From NCBI GenBank assembly GCA_045585875.1, contig JAZMZH010000003.1, forward strand, positions 1 to 6,574: a stretch of DNA of 6,574 bases. Reading direction: 5' to 3'. A model generated the notes under the pieces. It ran no database searches and was not told the origin of the DNA. It saw only the letters and a list, made by a program, of their open reading frames with translations. The stretch comes from JAVBQJ01 sp045585875. GTDB lineage: Bacteria; Verrucomicrobiota; Lentisphaeria; Victivallales; Victivallaceae. Positions 6,228-6,574 of this stretch are shown piece after piece (position 1 is the first letter of the stretch; every line of letters begins with the position of its first letter). Position numbers and translations under genes: made by a program.

Positions 6228-6574
6228 ATTTGAGCGTCCGGAAGGCGTCAAACCAGCAGTGAAAAGCCCTTTCCCTCGCCTGCCGCTCCGCCGGGGTGTT
6301 GCGCAGGATCTTCGCCCATACCTCCGGGAAGTTCTGTTCCTTAAGCCAGCCCGAAATAAAGGGATCAAGATGCATCAGCGCCTCGGCGTAATCCCCGGGG
6401 TCGCTGTTTTTCACCGCGTCGAGCAGCAGTTTCAGCTCCTCGAAGAGCTCCGCCGGATAAGGCGTCGGATCGAATTTCCCGGCCATGATCTCCCGGAGCC
6501 GCGGCCCGGTGCCGAAAGGCACCCGCGAGGAAAGCCGCCCCAGCGGGTGGACCGTCGTGCCGGTGATCGCGCCC
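6190..6574 (-). CDS. Unrecognised protein, C-terminal 127 residues (partial, N-terminus missing)
   Basis: The minus-strand frame is open from the right edge (first full codon 6573-6571) to a TGA at 6192-6190, so the start lies outside the window. Codons mostly end in G or C, as in the other genes here, which supports real coding. I do not recognise the family. Visible blocks are GAITGTTVHPLGRLSSR (1-17), the Gly-rich PFGTGPRLREIMAG, a helical acidic middle (AELFEELKLLLDAVKNSD), DPFISGWLKEQNFPEVWAKI, and a basic, aromatic end, FHCWFDAFRTLKFIHRRRE. There is no membrane segment in the visible part, so it looks soluble. An internal GTG at 6522 and an ATG at about 6485 exist, but the frame reads well upstream of both. 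It overlaps the MATE gene tail to tail by 38 nt. Function not assigned. Confidence 0.75.
   Translation of the reverse strand, partial: GAITGTTVHPLGRLSSRVPFGTGPRLREIMAGKFDPTPYPAELFEELKLLLDAVKNSDPGDYAEALMHLDPFISGWLKEQNFPEVWAKILRNTPAERQARERAFHCWFDAFRTLKFIHRRRETLPRR

Noticed and set aside
4821..6368. A 515-codon open frame on the minus strand opposite the MATE gene
   Set aside because: Very rich in Gly, His, Asp, Glu and Arg with no domain; it is the mirror of the hydrophobic MATE codons. It also conflicts with the better-supported minus-strand frame ending at 6190.

Overview
The window is about 6.6 kb of GC-rich, gene-dense bacterial DNA. It holds five clear protein genes, two of them cut by the window edges, and one doubtful small reading frame. 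Gene content (a sugar isomerase/epimerase-type TIM barrel, a carbohydrate esterase fused to a NodB deacetylase, formate-tetrahydrofolate ligase, a MATE exporter) and base composition fit an anaerobic, carbohydrate-degrading Gram-negative. I would guess the PVC group, perhaps a gut Lentisphaerota, but this rests on overall impression and not on a marker gene. No rRNA, tRNA, mobile element, CRISPR array or phage gene is visible.

Layout. Plus strand, 1-1262: the C-terminal part of a sugar phosphate isomerase/epimerase-like protein, joined by an ATGA overlap to a histidine phosphatase. These two genes look translationally coupled. Minus strand, 4397-1259: formate-tetrahydrofolate ligase (fhs) followed after 13 nt by a two-domain esterase/polysaccharide deacetylase. 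The ribosome site of the second gene is built onto the stop codon of the first. This operon converges on the phosphatase, and the stop codons overlap by 4 nt. Region 4398-4596 is an AT-rich divergent control region with a good promoter for fhs on the minus strand and a plausible one for the rightward genes. Plus strand, 4597-6227: a 75-codon small reading frame, overlapping the start of a complete MATE-family exporter. Minus strand from the right edge to 6190: the end of an unrecognised protein, overlapping the MATE gene tail to tail by 38 nt.

How the genes work together. Fhs makes 10-formyl-tetrahydrofolate from formate and ATP. Its co-transcribed partner has all the catalytic residues of an alpha/beta-hydrolase esterase and of a NodB deacetylase, with no signal peptide. 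It probably removes acyl groups from imported, partly degraded polysaccharide inside the cell. The link to one-carbon metabolism is not obvious. The isomerase and phosphatase pair would act on a small phosphorylated or sugar metabolite. The MATE protein exports an unknown cation or drug-like solute.

Nothing here amounts to a new defence or mobile system. The items most worth a second look are the signal-less esterase-deacetylase fusion, the small reading frame in front of the MATE gene (possibly the remnant of a second MATE gene), and the unrecognised protein at the right edge.
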